From NCBI GenBank assembly GCA_003963005.1, contig RXJW01000018.1, forward strand, positions 1 to 40,673: a DNA stretch of 40,673 nt, written 5' to 3'. The notes under the pieces were generated by a model that was given only the letters and a program-made list of their open reading frames with translations, did no database searches and was not told where the DNA came from. The position numbers and the translations under genes are program-made. The stretch is from Burkholderiales bacterium. Lineage in GTDB: Bacteria; Pseudomonadota; Gammaproteobacteria; Burkholderiales; Burkholderiaceae_C. Within the stretch, counting starts at the first letter, position 1, and each line of letters starts with the position of its first letter. Shown piece by piece: positions 7,883 through 17,285 of this stretch.

Positions 7883-8305
7883 ATGCGCCGTCATTCCCTT
7901 GCCCGCGGCTTCACGCTGATCGAACTGCTGGTCGTCCTCGTCATCATTGGCGTGCTCGCTGCCCTGGTCGTGCCCAATGTGCTCGACCGCGCCGAAGACG
8001 CCCGCGTCACGGCTGCCCGCACCGACGTCAACAACCTGATGCAGGCGCTGAAGATGTACAAGCTGGACAACCAGCGCTACCCGAGCAGCGAGCAGGGCCT
8101 CGACGCGCTGGTTCACAAGCCCACCACCGGCACCCCGCCGCCGAACTGGAAGCCCTACCTCGAGAAACTGCCGAACGATCCCTGGGGCCACCCGTACCAG
8201 TACGCCAACCCCGGCGTGAAGGGCGAGGTGGATGTCTACAGCTTTGGTGCCGACGGCCGTACCGGCGGTGAGGGCCGTGACGCGGACATCGGCTCCTGGC
8301 AGTAA
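7883..8305 (+). CDS. gspG: Type II secretion major pseudopilin G
   Basis: A 140-residue major pseudopilin. Prepilin peptidase (GspO, not in the window) would cut RG|FTLIELLVVLVII, exposing Phe1 with the essential Glu5. Downstream are DVNNLMQALKMYKLDNQRYPS and the calcium-loop region with LPNDPWGHPYQYANPGVKGEVDVYS (partial), all standard for GspG. An upstream ATG at 7838 would add 15 residues, but 7883 gives the usual short basic leader MRRHSLARG. It is the first gene of an operon continuing to gspF. It forms the shaft of the pseudopilus that pushes substrates through the secretin. Confidence 0.95.
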   Translation: MRRHSLARGFTLIELLVVLVIIGVLAALVVPNVLDRAEDARVTAARTDVNNLMQALKMYKLDNQRYPSSEQGLDALVHKPTTGTPPPNWKPYLEKLPNDPWGHPYQYANPGVKGEVDVYSFGADGRTGGEGRDADIGSWQ

Positions 8306-8315
8306 GGCGGCTTCC

Positions 8316-8765
8316 ATGCCCCGCCGCGTGGCGGGCTTCACGCTCATCGAACTGCTGGTCGTCGTCGCGCTGATCGCGATCAGCAGCGCGACCATCATGC
8401 TGGCCCTGCGTGACCCGGCCGAGCTGCAACTGCAGCGCGAGGCCCAGCGCCTGGCGGCGTTGCTGGAAACCGCGCGCGCGGAGAGCCGGGCTTCGGGCCT
8501 GACGGTGCACTGGATTCCCAAGGGCCTCAAGAGCGGCGAAGACTTCCGCTTCGAAGGCCTGCCCCGAACCCTCACCCTGCCCACCCGCTGGCTCGGCGAC
8601 CCGGTGGCTGTGCAGATCGACAACGCCACGGCCGCTAACCCCGGCTTGACGCTCGGACCCGAGCCCGTCATCCCGGCCCAGCGCCTGCGGCTGCAACTCG
8701 GCTCGCAGCAGCTGCTGATGGGCACCGATGGCCTCGGGCCCTTCGACGTCATCTCGCCCCCATGA
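8316..8765 (+). CDS. gspH: Type II secretion minor pseudopilin H
   Basis: A 149-residue minor pseudopilin with a class III leader, MPRRVAG|FTLIELLVVVALIAI, and Glu5. The body is small and beta-rich, as in GspH. The ATG at 8316 is preceded by AAGGCGG and lies 10 bases after gspG; an earlier in-frame ATG at 8232 lies inside gspG and is rejected. The stop overlaps the gspI start (ATGA at 8762). GspH is thought to sit near the pseudopilus tip. Confidence 0.92.
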   Translation: MPRRVAGFTLIELLVVVALIAISSATIMLALRDPAELQLQREAQRLAALLETARAESRASGLTVHWIPKGLKSGEDFRFEGLPRTLTLPTRWLGDPVAVQIDNATAANPGLTLGPEPVIPAQRLRLQLGSQQLLMGTDGLGPFDVISPP

Positions 8766-9133
8766 AGACCGACCGCGGCTTCACGCTCATCGAGGTGCTG
8801 GTGGCGCTCGTCATCGTCGCGATCGCCCTCGGTGCCGGCATCAAGGCTGCCGGCGCGCTGGGGAACAATGCCGAGCGCCTGGCCCAGGTGAGCGCCGCCC
8901 AATGGTGCGCGGAGAACCTGCTGACCGAGCTGCGCCTGAACCAGCAATCCCAGGGGCAATTTCCCGACATCGGCGAATCGCCGTTCAGCTGCGAACAGCT
9001 CGGTCGCAGCTACACCGGCAAGCTCAAGGTCAGCCCGACGCCCAACCCCAACTTCCGCCGCGTCGATGCCGCCGTGGCCGACGACCGGGGCACGCCGCTG
9101 CTGAGCCTGTCCACCATCATGGGTAAGTTCTGA
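8762..9133 (+). CDS. gspI: Type II secretion minor pseudopilin I
   Basis: A 123-residue minor pseudopilin: leader MKTDRG, cut before FTLIEVLVALVIVAIAL, Glu5 present, and the family segment WCAENLLTELRL. It overlaps gspH by four bases at the start and gspJ by one base at the end, so the three are probably translationally coupled. GspI nucleates the tip complex with GspJ and GspK. Confidence 0.93.
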   Translation: MKTDRGFTLIEVLVALVIVAIALGAGIKAAGALGNNAERLAQVSAAQWCAENLLTELRLNQQSQGQFPDIGESPFSCEQLGRSYTGKLKVSPTPNPNFRRVDAAVADDRGTPLLSLSTIMGKF

Positions 9134-9774
9134 TGCGCCGCGTCACGGCCCCAGGCTCGCGCACCGACGGCGGCTTCACACTGGTCGAAGTGCTGGTCGC
9201 GCTTGTCGTGATGGCCACGATGGCCGCCATGGCCTGGCGGGGCATCGACGCGCTCGTGCGCAGCCGCGAGGTCGCTCAAACCCACCTGGCACAGACGGCC
9301 CGGCTGCGGACCGTCATGGCACAGTGGGAGGTGGACCTGCGCGCGCTGCAGGACAGCCACAGCGCCGTGCAACCGTTGTCCTTCGATGGCGGCAACCTCG
9401 TGCTGACGCGGCAGGGCAATGCCGGGCTCCAGGTGGTGGTGTGGAGCCTGCGCGAAGGCAGCCTCTGGCGCTGGGAGAGCCCGTCGGTGCGCAGCGTGCA
9501 GGACCTCGAAGATCAGCGCCAGCGGGGCCTGCAACAGTTGGCACAACGCAACCCCGCGCTGCGCGCATTCGATGGTGTGGCCGGCTGGCAGTTCTACTGC
9601 TACTGGGACACGGCGTGGAGCAACTGCCAGTCCACCGGCAGCACGGCCAGCGGCACGGGCCCAGTGCGGCCGACGCTGCGCACGCCCGACGGCTTGCGCA
9701 TCTCGATGCAGTTCGCCGACGGCAGCGGCCTGGCCGGCACGCTGACCCGCCAGCTCGAGGTGACCGTGCGATGA
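9133..9774 (+). CDS. gspJ: Type II secretion minor pseudopilin J
   Basis: A 213-residue minor pseudopilin. Its leader is slightly long (MRRVTAPGSRTDGG), before FTLVEVLVALVVMATMA with Glu5. The MAWRGIDALVRSRE segment is typical of GspJ. The stop shares ATGA with gspK. It is part of the I-J-K tip complex. Confidence 0.93.
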   Translation: MRRVTAPGSRTDGGFTLVEVLVALVVMATMAAMAWRGIDALVRSREVAQTHLAQTARLRTVMAQWEVDLRALQDSHSAVQPLSFDGGNLVLTRQGNAGLQVVVWSLREGSLWRWESPSVRSVQDLEDQRQRGLQQLAQRNPALRAFDGVAGWQFYCYWDTAWSNCQSTGSTASGTGPVRPTLRTPDGLRISMQFADGSGLAGTLTRQLEVTVR

Positions 9775-10892
9775 AGGCAGCCCATCATCAGCGCGGGGCG
9801 GCGTTGCTGACCGCGATGATCATCGTCACGCTGATCGCGAGCCTGGCCGCCGGCATGGTCTGGCAGCAGTACCGGGCCGTGCAGATCGAGGCGGCCGACC
9901 GCGCCCGGGCGCAGAGCGCCTGGATCCTCCAGGGCGCACTCGACTGGGCCCGGCTCATCCTCCAGGAAGACGCCAAGCAGAACCGCAACAAGCCGGTCGA
10001 CCATCTCGGCGAACCGTGGGCCGTGCCGCTGGCCGAGGCGCGGCTGTCGACCTTCCTGGCGGCGGACAAGGCCAGCACGTCGGACGATGACGGCCCGGAG
10101 GCCTTTCTGTCGGGCAGCATCGAGGATGCCCAAAGCCGCTACAACCTGCGCGCACTGCTCGGCGGCCCCAAGGTTCCGGAACTGGAGCAGCGGGTGCTGG
10201 AGCGCCTGTGCAGCCAGGTCAACGCACCGCCAGGCACCGCGGCCACCCTCATCGCCGGCCTGCGCGAGGCATTCCCGGACGCCGGCAGCCCAGCGGGAAA
10301 CGCGGGCAATACGGGGACGTCCGGCAAGGGGTCGACAAGCGGTGGGGCGACGACCTTGCCCGAGACCGGCACCAGCGGCGGCACCTCGGCAGGCACGTCC
10401 CCAACGAGCGGCAACACGGCCGGCGGCAATGGCAGCGTCGCCACGACGCAAGTCCGCGAAACCGGCCCGCTGCAGCCAGCGGGGCTCGATCAGCTCAACT
10501 GGTTCGGCCTCGATCCGGACACCATCCGGCGCCTGCAGCCCTATGTCGTGCTGCTGCCTGCCGCCACGCCCGTCAACCTCAACACCGCACCTCGCGAAGT
10601 GATCGCCGCGCTGTTCGACGGGGTGGACCTGGCCACGGCAGAGCGCCTCGTGCAGGGCCGCAAGGGCAAGCCCCTGAACGACGTCGCAACCGACGCCGCC
10701 GCCTACCTGTCCGCCGATGCCCTCGCCCAGGCGACGGCCGGACGGGCCGCTGTGGCCTCCTCGTACTTCATCGTGACCGGGCGCCTGCGCCTGGAAGAAC
10801 GCCAGCTCGAGCAGCGTTCTCTCATTCATCGCAACAACCTGAAGATGGAAGTGCTCGCCCGCGAGCGCATCAACCAGTTGCTGGATCGGTGA
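9771..10892 (+). CDS. gspK: Type II secretion minor pseudopilin K, with a Gly/Ser/Thr-rich insert
   Basis: A 373-residue GspK, the large cap of the pseudopilus. The leader MKAAHHQRG precedes AALLTAMIIVTLIASL; as usual for GspK, the Glu5 of other pseudopilins is missing. The body has WARLILQED, the SRYNLRALLG segment and the NLNTAPREVIAAL helix-hairpin-helix-like region. Between about residues 180 and 225 there is a low-complexity stretch made mainly of Gly, Ser, Thr and Ala, placed in the alpha-helical insert domain. The start overlaps gspJ by four bases. Confidence 0.93.
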   Translation: MKAAHHQRGAALLTAMIIVTLIASLAAGMVWQQYRAVQIEAADRARAQSAWILQGALDWARLILQEDAKQNRNKPVDHLGEPWAVPLAEARLSTFLAADKASTSDDDGPEAFLSGSIEDAQSRYNLRALLGGPKVPELEQRVLERLCSQVNAPPGTAATLIAGLREAFPDAGSPAGNAGNTGTSGKGSTSGGATTLPETGTSGGTSAGTSPTSGNTAGGNGSVATTQVRETGPLQPAGLDQLNWFGLDPDTIRRLQPYVVLLPAATPVNLNTAPREVIAALFDGVDLATAERLVQGRKGKPLNDVATDAAAYLSADALAQATAGRAAVASSYFIVTGRLRLEERQLEQRSLIHRNNLKMEVLARERINQLLDR

Positions 10893-10968
10893 TGCCCCGT
10901 ACACGAACCCGGCTACACCTGTTCACCGTCCTTCGGCGGGCCACCTCGGGAAGGTCACGCCCCCCTCC

Positions 10969-10974
10969 TAGAAT
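10969..10974 (+). promoter_or_regulatory. Possible internal -10 upstream of gspL
   Basis: The only sizeable gap inside the gsp operon (98 bases, 10893-10990) contains TAGAAT 16 bases before the gspL start. The same hexamer precedes the M23 peptidase gene. A good -35 is not seen. Confidence 0.3.
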
Positions 10975-10990
10975 GCGCCGCGCCTGACCT

Positions 10991-12229
10991 ATGAGCACCC
11001 TGCTGCTGTTCCTGCCCCCGCGGCCGCGCCTGCGCGCGCCGGGCCGCGCCGTGGCCGACGCGCCTTCGCGCGAATACGCCTACGCCCTGACGCCCGACGG
11101 CCGCCAGATCACATCCGAAGGCCACGCCGCGCCCGCCTCGTTGCCGGCCGCCGACAGCGTCATCGCCGTGGTGGCCGAATCGGACATCTCCTGGCGCCGC
11201 GTCGAGCTGCCGCGCGCCGGCCGCCAGATGCGCGCCGCCCTCGCCGGCAAACTCGAAGAATCGCTGCTCGACGAGCCGGACGCGCTGCATTTCGCGCTGG
11301 AGCCCGACGCACTGGGCGGCGACACCGCCTGGGTGGCCGTGACCTCCCGCCCCTGGCTGTCCGAGCACCTGGCGCAGCTCGAAGCGGCGCAGGTCTTCAT
11401 CGACCGTGTCGCACCGCTGGCCTGGCCGGACGAACTCGCGCGCGGCCATTTCTTCGAGGGACAGGGCGACAAGGCCGGCAGCGCCATCGCACTGCGCTGG
11501 AGCCACCTCGACGGTGTGGCCACGCTGCCGCTGGACGGCGGCCTTGCCCGCCAGTTCTTCCCACCGGGCCTGGTGCATGCCGCCCAATGGACGGCCACGC
11601 CGCCGGTGGCCACCGCCGCCGAGCGCTGGCTGGGCACCGCCGTCACGGTGCAGACCCCGGCGCAGCGTGCGCTGGCCGTCATCGACAGCGCCTGGGACCT
11701 GCGCCAGTTCGACCTCGCCCCGCGAGCGCGCGGCGTGCGGGCGCTGCGACTGGTCACGCGGGAGTTCCTGCGCAAGCCCTGGCGACCGGTGCGCATCGGC
11801 CTGGCGGGCCTGGCCCTCGTCCAGTTGCTCGGCCTGAACCTCTGGGCCTGGCACCAGAAGCGCGAGATCGCCGCCCGGCGAGATGCGGTCACGACCACCC
11901 TGACCACCGCCTTCCCGCAGGTCCGCGCCATCCTCGACGCGCCGGCGCAGATGCAAAAGCAGCTCGACCTGCTGCGCGTTAGCGCCGGCAGCATCGGCGA
12001 GCAGGATCTCGAAGCCCTGCTGGGCGCGGCCGCCACCGCGTGGCCGGGCGACCGCCCGCCGACCGACGCGCTGGCCTTCGAGCCCGGCCGACTGACGCTG
12101 TCGGCCCAAGGCTGGAGTCCGGCACAGATCGACAACTTCCGCAACCAGCTCCGCAGCGAAGGCTGGCAACTGGACGCGAGCGAGGGCAAGCTGACCATCA
12201 GCCGCGCCAGCCCCCAAGGACGCAGCTGA
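10991..12229 (+). CDS. gspL: Type II secretion inner-membrane protein L
   Basis: A 412-residue GspL: an actin-like cytoplasmic domain that recruits the ATPase GspE, one membrane helix at about residues 268-287 (RIGLAGLALVQLLGLNLW), and a periplasmic ferredoxin-like domain ending in GWQLDASEGKLTISRA. Start ATG at 10991. It follows a 98-base gap that may hold a promoter, and its stop overlaps gspM (TGATG). Confidence 0.92.
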   Translation: MSTLLLFLPPRPRLRAPGRAVADAPSREYAYALTPDGRQITSEGHAAPASLPAADSVIAVVAESDISWRRVELPRAGRQMRAALAGKLEESLLDEPDALHFALEPDALGGDTAWVAVTSRPWLSEHLAQLEAAQVFIDRVAPLAWPDELARGHFFEGQGDKAGSAIALRWSHLDGVATLPLDGGLARQFFPPGLVHAAQWTATPPVATAAERWLGTAVTVQTPAQRALAVIDSAWDLRQFDLAPRARGVRALRLVTREFLRKPWRPVRIGLAGLALVQLLGLNLWAWHQKREIAARRDAVTTTLTTAFPQVRAILDAPAQMQKQLDLLRVSAGSIGEQDLEALLGAAATAWPGDRPPTDALAFEPGRLTLSAQGWSPAQIDNFRNQLRSEGWQLDASEGKLTISRASPQGRS

Positions 12230-12756
12230 TGGCACGCCTGAATTCATCCGCCAACCCTGAAGGCCTGGCTGCCCAGTGGCAACAGCTCAAGACCCAGGCC
12301 CTGACGCAGTGGGAAGCCCTGGGCGAGCGCGAACGGCTGGCCTTGTCAGCCGTCGGCGTGCTGCTGGCGCTGCTGCTGGCCTGGAGCGTGCTGCTCGCCC
12401 CTGCGCTGCGCACGCTCAAGACCGCACCGGCCGAACTGGAAAAGCTCGACCTGCAGCTCCAGCAGATGCAGGCCCAGGCGCAGGAGGCCAAGGCCTTGCG
12501 CGCTGCACCGCCGGTGCCGCCGGCCCAGGCCCAGGCCGCGCTGACGGCCTCGGTGACCCACCTGGGCCCCGCGGCCCGGCTGAACCTGACCGGCGACCGC
12601 GCCGTCGTCACGCTCAATGGCGTGCCGCCCGAGATGCTGCAAGGCTGGCTCGGCGAAGTGCGCGCGGCAGCCCGCGCGCGGCCCGTCGAAGCGCAGCTCA
12701 CACGCGGGCCCAAGGGCTACGCCGGCACCCTCGTGCTGACCCTGGGGGGCAACTGA
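12229..12756 (+). CDS. gspM: Type II secretion inner-membrane protein M
   Basis: A 175-residue GspM with a cytoplasmic N-terminus, one membrane helix (about 38-58, LSAVGVLLALLLAWSVLLAP) and a periplasmic coiled coil plus a small ferredoxin-like domain. It begins on the last base of gspL and its stop overlaps gspN by one base. It stabilises GspL and contacts GspC and the pseudopilus. Confidence 0.92.
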   Translation: MARLNSSANPEGLAAQWQQLKTQALTQWEALGERERLALSAVGVLLALLLAWSVLLAPALRTLKTAPAELEKLDLQLQQMQAQAQEAKALRAAPPVPPAQAQAALTASVTHLGPAARLNLTGDRAVVTLNGVPPEMLQGWLGEVRAAARARPVEAQLTRGPKGYAGTLVLTLGGN

Positions 12757-13643
12757 TGGCCCTGTTCCGAAAGACCCCCCACACACCCGCCACCACCGTG
12801 GCTAGCGACTCCGTGCTCGGCAACGTGACCGCAGGTGGCCGTGCGGTGCGACACATCACCCCGAAGCGCTGGAGCGTTGCCGGCGCTCTGGTCGGCGCCA
12901 TCGCCGCACTCATTGCCTTCGCACCGGCAAGCTGGCTCGCTCGCGCTCTGGCGTCGGCCACCGACGAGCACCTGCTGATCGTCGACACCCGCGGCAGCAT
13001 TTGGAACGGCTCCGGCGTGCTCGTGCTGACCGGCGGTGCCGGCAGCCGCGATGCCTCGGCCCTGCCCGGCCGGCTGCACTGGCACATGGCGCTCAAGGGC
13101 ATGGGCTTCCAGCTGTCGGCGCGGCAGGACTGCTGCATCAACGGCGACCTGCTGCTGGGCATCAAGCCGGGCCTCGGGCGCATGGAAGTGAGCGTCGACA
13201 GCAAGGCCGACTGGCTGGCCCGCGTGCCCGCCGGCCTGCTCGCGGGGCTGGGCACGCCCTGGAACACGCTGCAGCTGGACGGCTCGCTGCGCCTGTCGGC
13301 GCGCGATTTGCGCCTGGAATCGGTGCAGGGCCGCTGGCGCCAGTTCGGCGAGTTGCAGCTCGACCTCGTCAACCTCTCGTCGCGCGTGTCGACCGTCGCG
13401 CCGCTGGGCAGCTACCGCTTCACCGTGACGGCCGATGCGGCCAACCCGGGCGTCAGCACGCTGCGCCTGTCCACGCTCGAAGGCGCGCTGCAACTCTCGG
13501 GCGTCGGCGTGCTCAACAGCGGTGGCAAGAGCCGTTTCACCGGCGAGGCCGGCGCCGCGCCGGGCCGCGAGGAAGCGCTGAACAATCTGCTGAACATCAT
13601 CGGACGCCGCAACGGCGCGCGCTCCGTCCTGACGATCGGATGA
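12756..13643 (+). CDS. gspN: Type II secretion protein N
   Basis: A 295-residue GspN, an accessory inner-membrane protein found in part of the GspC-containing systems. It has an N-terminal membrane helix at about residues 42-62 (VAGALVGAIAALIAFAPASW) and a beta-rich periplasmic domain with RGSIWNGSG, LPGRLHWHMAL and LEGALQLSGVG. It overlaps gspM by one base and gspD by four. Its exact role is not well settled. Confidence 0.9.
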   Translation: MALFRKTPHTPATTVASDSVLGNVTAGGRAVRHITPKRWSVAGALVGAIAALIAFAPASWLARALASATDEHLLIVDTRGSIWNGSGVLVLTGGAGSRDASALPGRLHWHMALKGMGFQLSARQDCCINGDLLLGIKPGLGRMEVSVDSKADWLARVPAGLLAGLGTPWNTLQLDGSLRLSARDLRLESVQGRWRQFGELQLDLVNLSSRVSTVAPLGSYRFTVTADAANPGVSTLRLSTLEGALQLSGVGVLNSGGKSRFTGEAGAAPGREEALNNLLNIIGRRNGARSVLTIG

Positions 13644-15835
13644 TCATGAATCTCCAACGCACTGCCACCTCCGCTGCTGCGATCACGGCCCTGCTGCTCG
13701 CAGCCGGCTCCGCGATGGCCCAGCCCGACAACGCCAACGTACAGCGTGGTCGCCCGGCAGGCCCGGCTGTCAAGGCCAGCTCGCCGGTCACGCTGAACTT
13801 CGTCAACGCCGACATCGAGGCCGTGACCCGCGCCATCGGCGTGATGCTGAACCGCCAGATCATCATCGACCCGCGCGTGAAGGGCACGGTCACGGTCTAC
13901 AGCGAGCAGCCGGTGTCGGTGGCCGAGGCCTACCGCAACTACCTCGCGGCGCTGCGCGGCCTGGGCTTCACGGTGGTGGAGGTGGCCGGCTTCCTGAAGG
14001 TGCTGCCCGAGCCCGACGCCAAGACCCAGGCCGGCTCGGTGGCCGTCGAGAACAGCAGCATCCGCGGCGACCAGATCATCACGCAGATCTTCCGCGTCCA
14101 GCACGAGAACGCCAACAACCTGGTGGCCGTGCTGCGCCCGCTGATCAGCCCGAACAACACGATCAACGCCAACCCCGGCAACAACAGCCTCGTCATCACC
14201 GACTACGCCGACAACCTGCAGCGCATCGGCAAGATCATCGCGGCGATGGACACGCCCGGGACGAGCGACATCGAGATCGTGCCGCTCAAGCATGCGGTCG
14301 CGGCCGACCTCGCACCGCTGGTGCAACGCCTGGCCGATGGCGGCAGCCCCGCCGGCGCGGCGGTGCCGGGCCAGAGCAGCAGCGCGGTCAACGTGCTGGT
14401 GGACCCGCGTTCCAACGGCCTGATCCTGCGCGCCAGCAACCCGGCCCGGCTGGCCGCCGTGCGCAGCATGGTCGACAAGCTCGACCAGCCCAGCACCGAC
14501 GGCGGCAACAACATCCGCGTCGTCTACCTCAAGAACGCGGACGCGACCAAGCTCGCCACGGTGCTGCGTGCGGCCTTCGGTGCGGCTGCGGCCGGGGGCA
14601 ACACGAGCAGTTCGTCGGGCAGCGGCGGCAACAGCCTGCTCACGGCCGGCACCAGCACCGGCAACGCGCAGTCGCTGACCGGCACGAACGCCAACGCGAC
14701 GAACAGCGGCGGCATGAACTCCGCCGCCGCCACGTCGCCGCTGAATCAGTCCGCGGGCCCGTCCACCGGCGGCTTCGTGCAAGCCGACCCGTCCACCAAC
14801 TCGCTGATCATCACCGCGCCAGAGCCGTTGTACCGCCAGGTGCGCGCGGTCATCGAGCAGCTCGACGCACGCCGCGCCCAGATCTACGTCGAGTCCCTGA
14901 TCGTCAAGATCGACAACACCAAGGCCGCGCAGTTCGGCGTGCAGTGGCAGAACGTGTTCGGCTCCAAGGGCGACAGCACGATCACCGCCGCGGGCACGAA
15001 CTTCGGCACCGGGCTGGCCAACATCATCAACGCGACCGGGGTCGTCGCCGGCGGCACGGCGGGCGTGCGCTCCGCCCTGACCAGCGGCGGCGCGGCGCCG
15101 ACCGGCCTGAACATCGGCTTCCTGAAGAAGTTCGGCAGCATCTACACGCTGGGTGCGGTGGCCAACTTCTTCGAGAGCCAGACCGGTGCGAACGTGCTGT
15201 CCACGCCCAACCTCGTCGCGCTGGACAACGAAGAGGCGCGCATCGTCATCGGCCAGAACGTGCCCTTCGTGACCGGTTCCTACGCCGGCGCCACCAGCAC
15301 CGGCGGCACGGTCAACCCGTTCACCACCGTCGACCGCAAGGACGTCGGCCTGACCCTCAAGGTCAAGAGCCAGATCGGCGAGGGCGGCACGGTGCGGATG
15401 GTGGTCTACCAGGAGAACTCGTCCGTCGTGCCGGGCTCCAACGGCACCACGGGCCCGACGCTGGACAAGAGCGCCATCGAGACCTCCATCGTCGTGGACG
15501 ACGGCGACGTCATCGTGCTGGGCGGCCTGCTCAAGGACGAATACCAGGACGGCGACGACAGCGTGCCCGGCCTGTCCAAGATCCCGGTCATCGGCAACCT
15601 CTTCACCAGCAAGAACCGCAAGCGCGTGAAGAGCAACCTGATGGTCTTCCTGCGCCCGGTCGTGCTGCGCACCGCCGAGAGCAGCAACCAGCTCACGCTG
15701 GACCGCTACGAGAGCATCCGCGCCGTGCAGCAAGGCGCCCAGCCCCAGAAGAGCATGATGCTGCCCGACACCGGCGCACCGGTGCTGCCCGACCCGCAGG
15801 CGGCCTCGCCCCGCAAGCCGCTGCCCCAGCAGTAA
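13640..15835 (+). CDS. gspD: Type II secretion secretin D
   Basis: A 731-residue outer-membrane secretin. A signal peptide ends at SAMAQ. N0 starts at VTLNFVNADIEAVTRAIG, N1-N3 follow, and the secretin core includes VLSTPNLVALDNEEARIVIGQ and the VPGLSKIPVIGNLF signature near the end. Inside N3 a loop of about 60 residues rich in Gly, Ser, Asn and Thr (near residues 313-372) enlarges the domain. The extreme C-terminus (Pro-rich, ending LPQQ) is short and no clear pilotin-binding S domain is seen. Start could be 13640 or 13646 (MIMN); the first overlaps the gspN stop. In many gsp operons D comes first; here it follows N. Confidence 0.95.
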   Translation: MIMNLQRTATSAAAITALLLAAGSAMAQPDNANVQRGRPAGPAVKASSPVTLNFVNADIEAVTRAIGVMLNRQIIIDPRVKGTVTVYSEQPVSVAEAYRNYLAALRGLGFTVVEVAGFLKVLPEPDAKTQAGSVAVENSSIRGDQIITQIFRVQHENANNLVAVLRPLISPNNTINANPGNNSLVITDYADNLQRIGKIIAAMDTPGTSDIEIVPLKHAVAADLAPLVQRLADGGSPAGAAVPGQSSSAVNVLVDPRSNGLILRASNPARLAAVRSMVDKLDQPSTDGGNNIRVVYLKNADATKLATVLRAAFGAAAAGGNTSSSSGSGGNSLLTAGTSTGNAQSLTGTNANATNSGGMNSAAATSPLNQSAGPSTGGFVQADPSTNSLIITAPEPLYRQVRAVIEQLDARRAQIYVESLIVKIDNTKAAQFGVQWQNVFGSKGDSTITAAGTNFGTGLANIINATGVVAGGTAGVRSALTSGGAAPTGLNIGFLKKFGSIYTLGAVANFFESQTGANVLSTPNLVALDNEEARIVIGQNVPFVTGSYAGATSTGGTVNPFTTVDRKDVGLTLKVKSQIGEGGTVRMVVYQENSSVVPGSNGTTGPTLDKSAIETSIVVDDGDVIVLGGLLKDEYQDGDDSVPGLSKIPVIGNLFTSKNRKRVKSNLMVFLRPVVLRTAESSNQLTLDRYESIRAVQQGAQPQKSMMLPDTGAPVLPDPQAASPRKPLPQQ

Positions 15836-15849
15836 GGCACCGCAGTCCC

Positions 15850-17274
15850 ATGGCCGCGACCCGCCACCCCCTGCCCTACGCCTTCGCCAAGGCGAACACC
15901 GTCCTGCTGGAGGACGACGGCAACACGCTCACCCTCTGGGCGCCGCCCGAGGTGGGCTGGGCCACGCTCTCCGAGGTGCAGCGCCAGTACGCCGTCGACC
16001 GGCTGGAATCCCTGGCCGCGCCCTCGCTGACGGAGCGCATCAACGCCGCCTACGCCGGCAGCGAGAGCAGTGCCGCGGTCGTGGTGGGCGAAGTGGAGAG
16101 CGCGGTGGACCTGTCCCGCATGATGCAGGACCTGCCCGCCGTGGAAGACCTGCTCGAAGCGGCCAACGACGCGCCGATCATCCGCATGCTCAACGCGCTG
16201 CTGACGCAGGCCGCGAAGGACGGCGCGAGCGACATCCACATCGAGCCCTACGAGCGCAGCAGCTCGGTGCGCTTCCGCGTGGACGGCACGCTGCGCGAGG
16301 TGGTGCAGCCCAACCGCGCGCTGCATGCCGCACTGATCTCGCGCCTGAAGATCATGGCCGAGCTCGACATCGCCGAGAAGCGCCTGCCTCAGGACGGCCG
16401 CATCTCGCTGCGCATCGGCGGCCGCGCGATCGACGTGCGGGTGTCGACGCTGCCGAGTGCCCACGGCGAGCGCGCGGTGCTGCGCCTGCTGGACAAGAGC
16501 GAATCCAAGTTCACGCTCGAAGGCCTGGGCATGGACGGCCAGGTGCTGTCGGCCTTCAAGCGCCTCGTGCAGCAGCCGCACGGCATCGTGCTGGTCACCG
16601 GCCCGACCGGCTCGGGCAAGACGACGTCGCTGTACGCTTCGCTGCAGACCGTGGACACCAGCACCACCAACGTGCTGACCGTGGAAGACCCGATCGAGTA
16701 CGAGCTGCCCGGCATCGGCCAGACGCAGGTCAACAGCAAGATCGACCTGACGTTTGCCAAGGCCCTGCGCGCCATCCTGCGCCAGGACCCGGACGTGATC
16801 ATGATCGGCGAAATCCGCGACTATGAAACCGCGCAGATCGCCATCCAGGCCTCGCTCACCGGCCACCTGGTGCTGGCCACGCTGCACACCAACGACGCGC
16901 CCAGCGCCGTCACCCGCCTGACCGACATGGGCGTGGAGCCCTTCCTGCTCAGCAGCTCGCTGCTCGGCGTGCTCGCCCAGCGCCTGGTGCGCCGCCTGTG
17001 CCCGGTGTGCAAGCGCCAGGATGGCGAAGGCCGCTGGCACCCCGTCGGCTGCGACGCCTGCGGCAGCACCGGCTACAAGGGCCGCACCGGCGTGTACGAA
17101 CTGATGGTGGCGGACGACGCCGTGCGCAGCCTGATCCACAACCGGGCCGCCGAAAGCGAACTGCTCGCCGCCGCACAGGCCGCCGGGCTGCGCTCGATGC
17201 GTGAGGACGGTGAGCGCCTGATCGCGGCCGGCATCACGTCGCTCGAAGAAGTGCTCCGCGTCACGCGCGAATAG
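15850..17274 (+). CDS. gspE: Type II secretion ATPase E
   Basis: A 474-residue hexameric ATPase that drives pseudopilus assembly. Walker A is GPTGSGKT (251-258). The Asp box (VLTVEDPIEYELPGI), Walker B (DPDVIMIGEIRD) and His box (HLVLATLHTNDA) follow. A zinc-binding tetracysteine is present as CPVC and CDAC. It begins 14 bases after gspD; the ATG at 15850 has no strong ribosome site. The cytoplasmic partner is GspL. Confidence 0.97.
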   Translation: MAATRHPLPYAFAKANTVLLEDDGNTLTLWAPPEVGWATLSEVQRQYAVDRLESLAAPSLTERINAAYAGSESSAAVVVGEVESAVDLSRMMQDLPAVEDLLEAANDAPIIRMLNALLTQAAKDGASDIHIEPYERSSSVRFRVDGTLREVVQPNRALHAALISRLKIMAELDIAEKRLPQDGRISLRIGGRAIDVRVSTLPSAHGERAVLRLLDKSESKFTLEGLGMDGQVLSAFKRLVQQPHGIVLVTGPTGSGKTTSLYASLQTVDTSTTNVLTVEDPIEYELPGIGQTQVNSKIDLTFAKALRAILRQDPDVIMIGEIRDYETAQIAIQASLTGHLVLATLHTNDAPSAVTRLTDMGVEPFLLSSSLLGVLAQRLVRRLCPVCKRQDGEGRWHPVGCDACGSTGYKGRTGVYELMVADDAVRSLIHNRAAESELLAAAQAAGLRSMREDGERLIAAGITSLEEVLRVTRE

Positions 17275-17285
17275 GCCGACGCACC

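Noticed and set aside
13412..15733. Long minus-strand frame opposite gspD
   Set aside because: Shadow of a well-recognised secretin.
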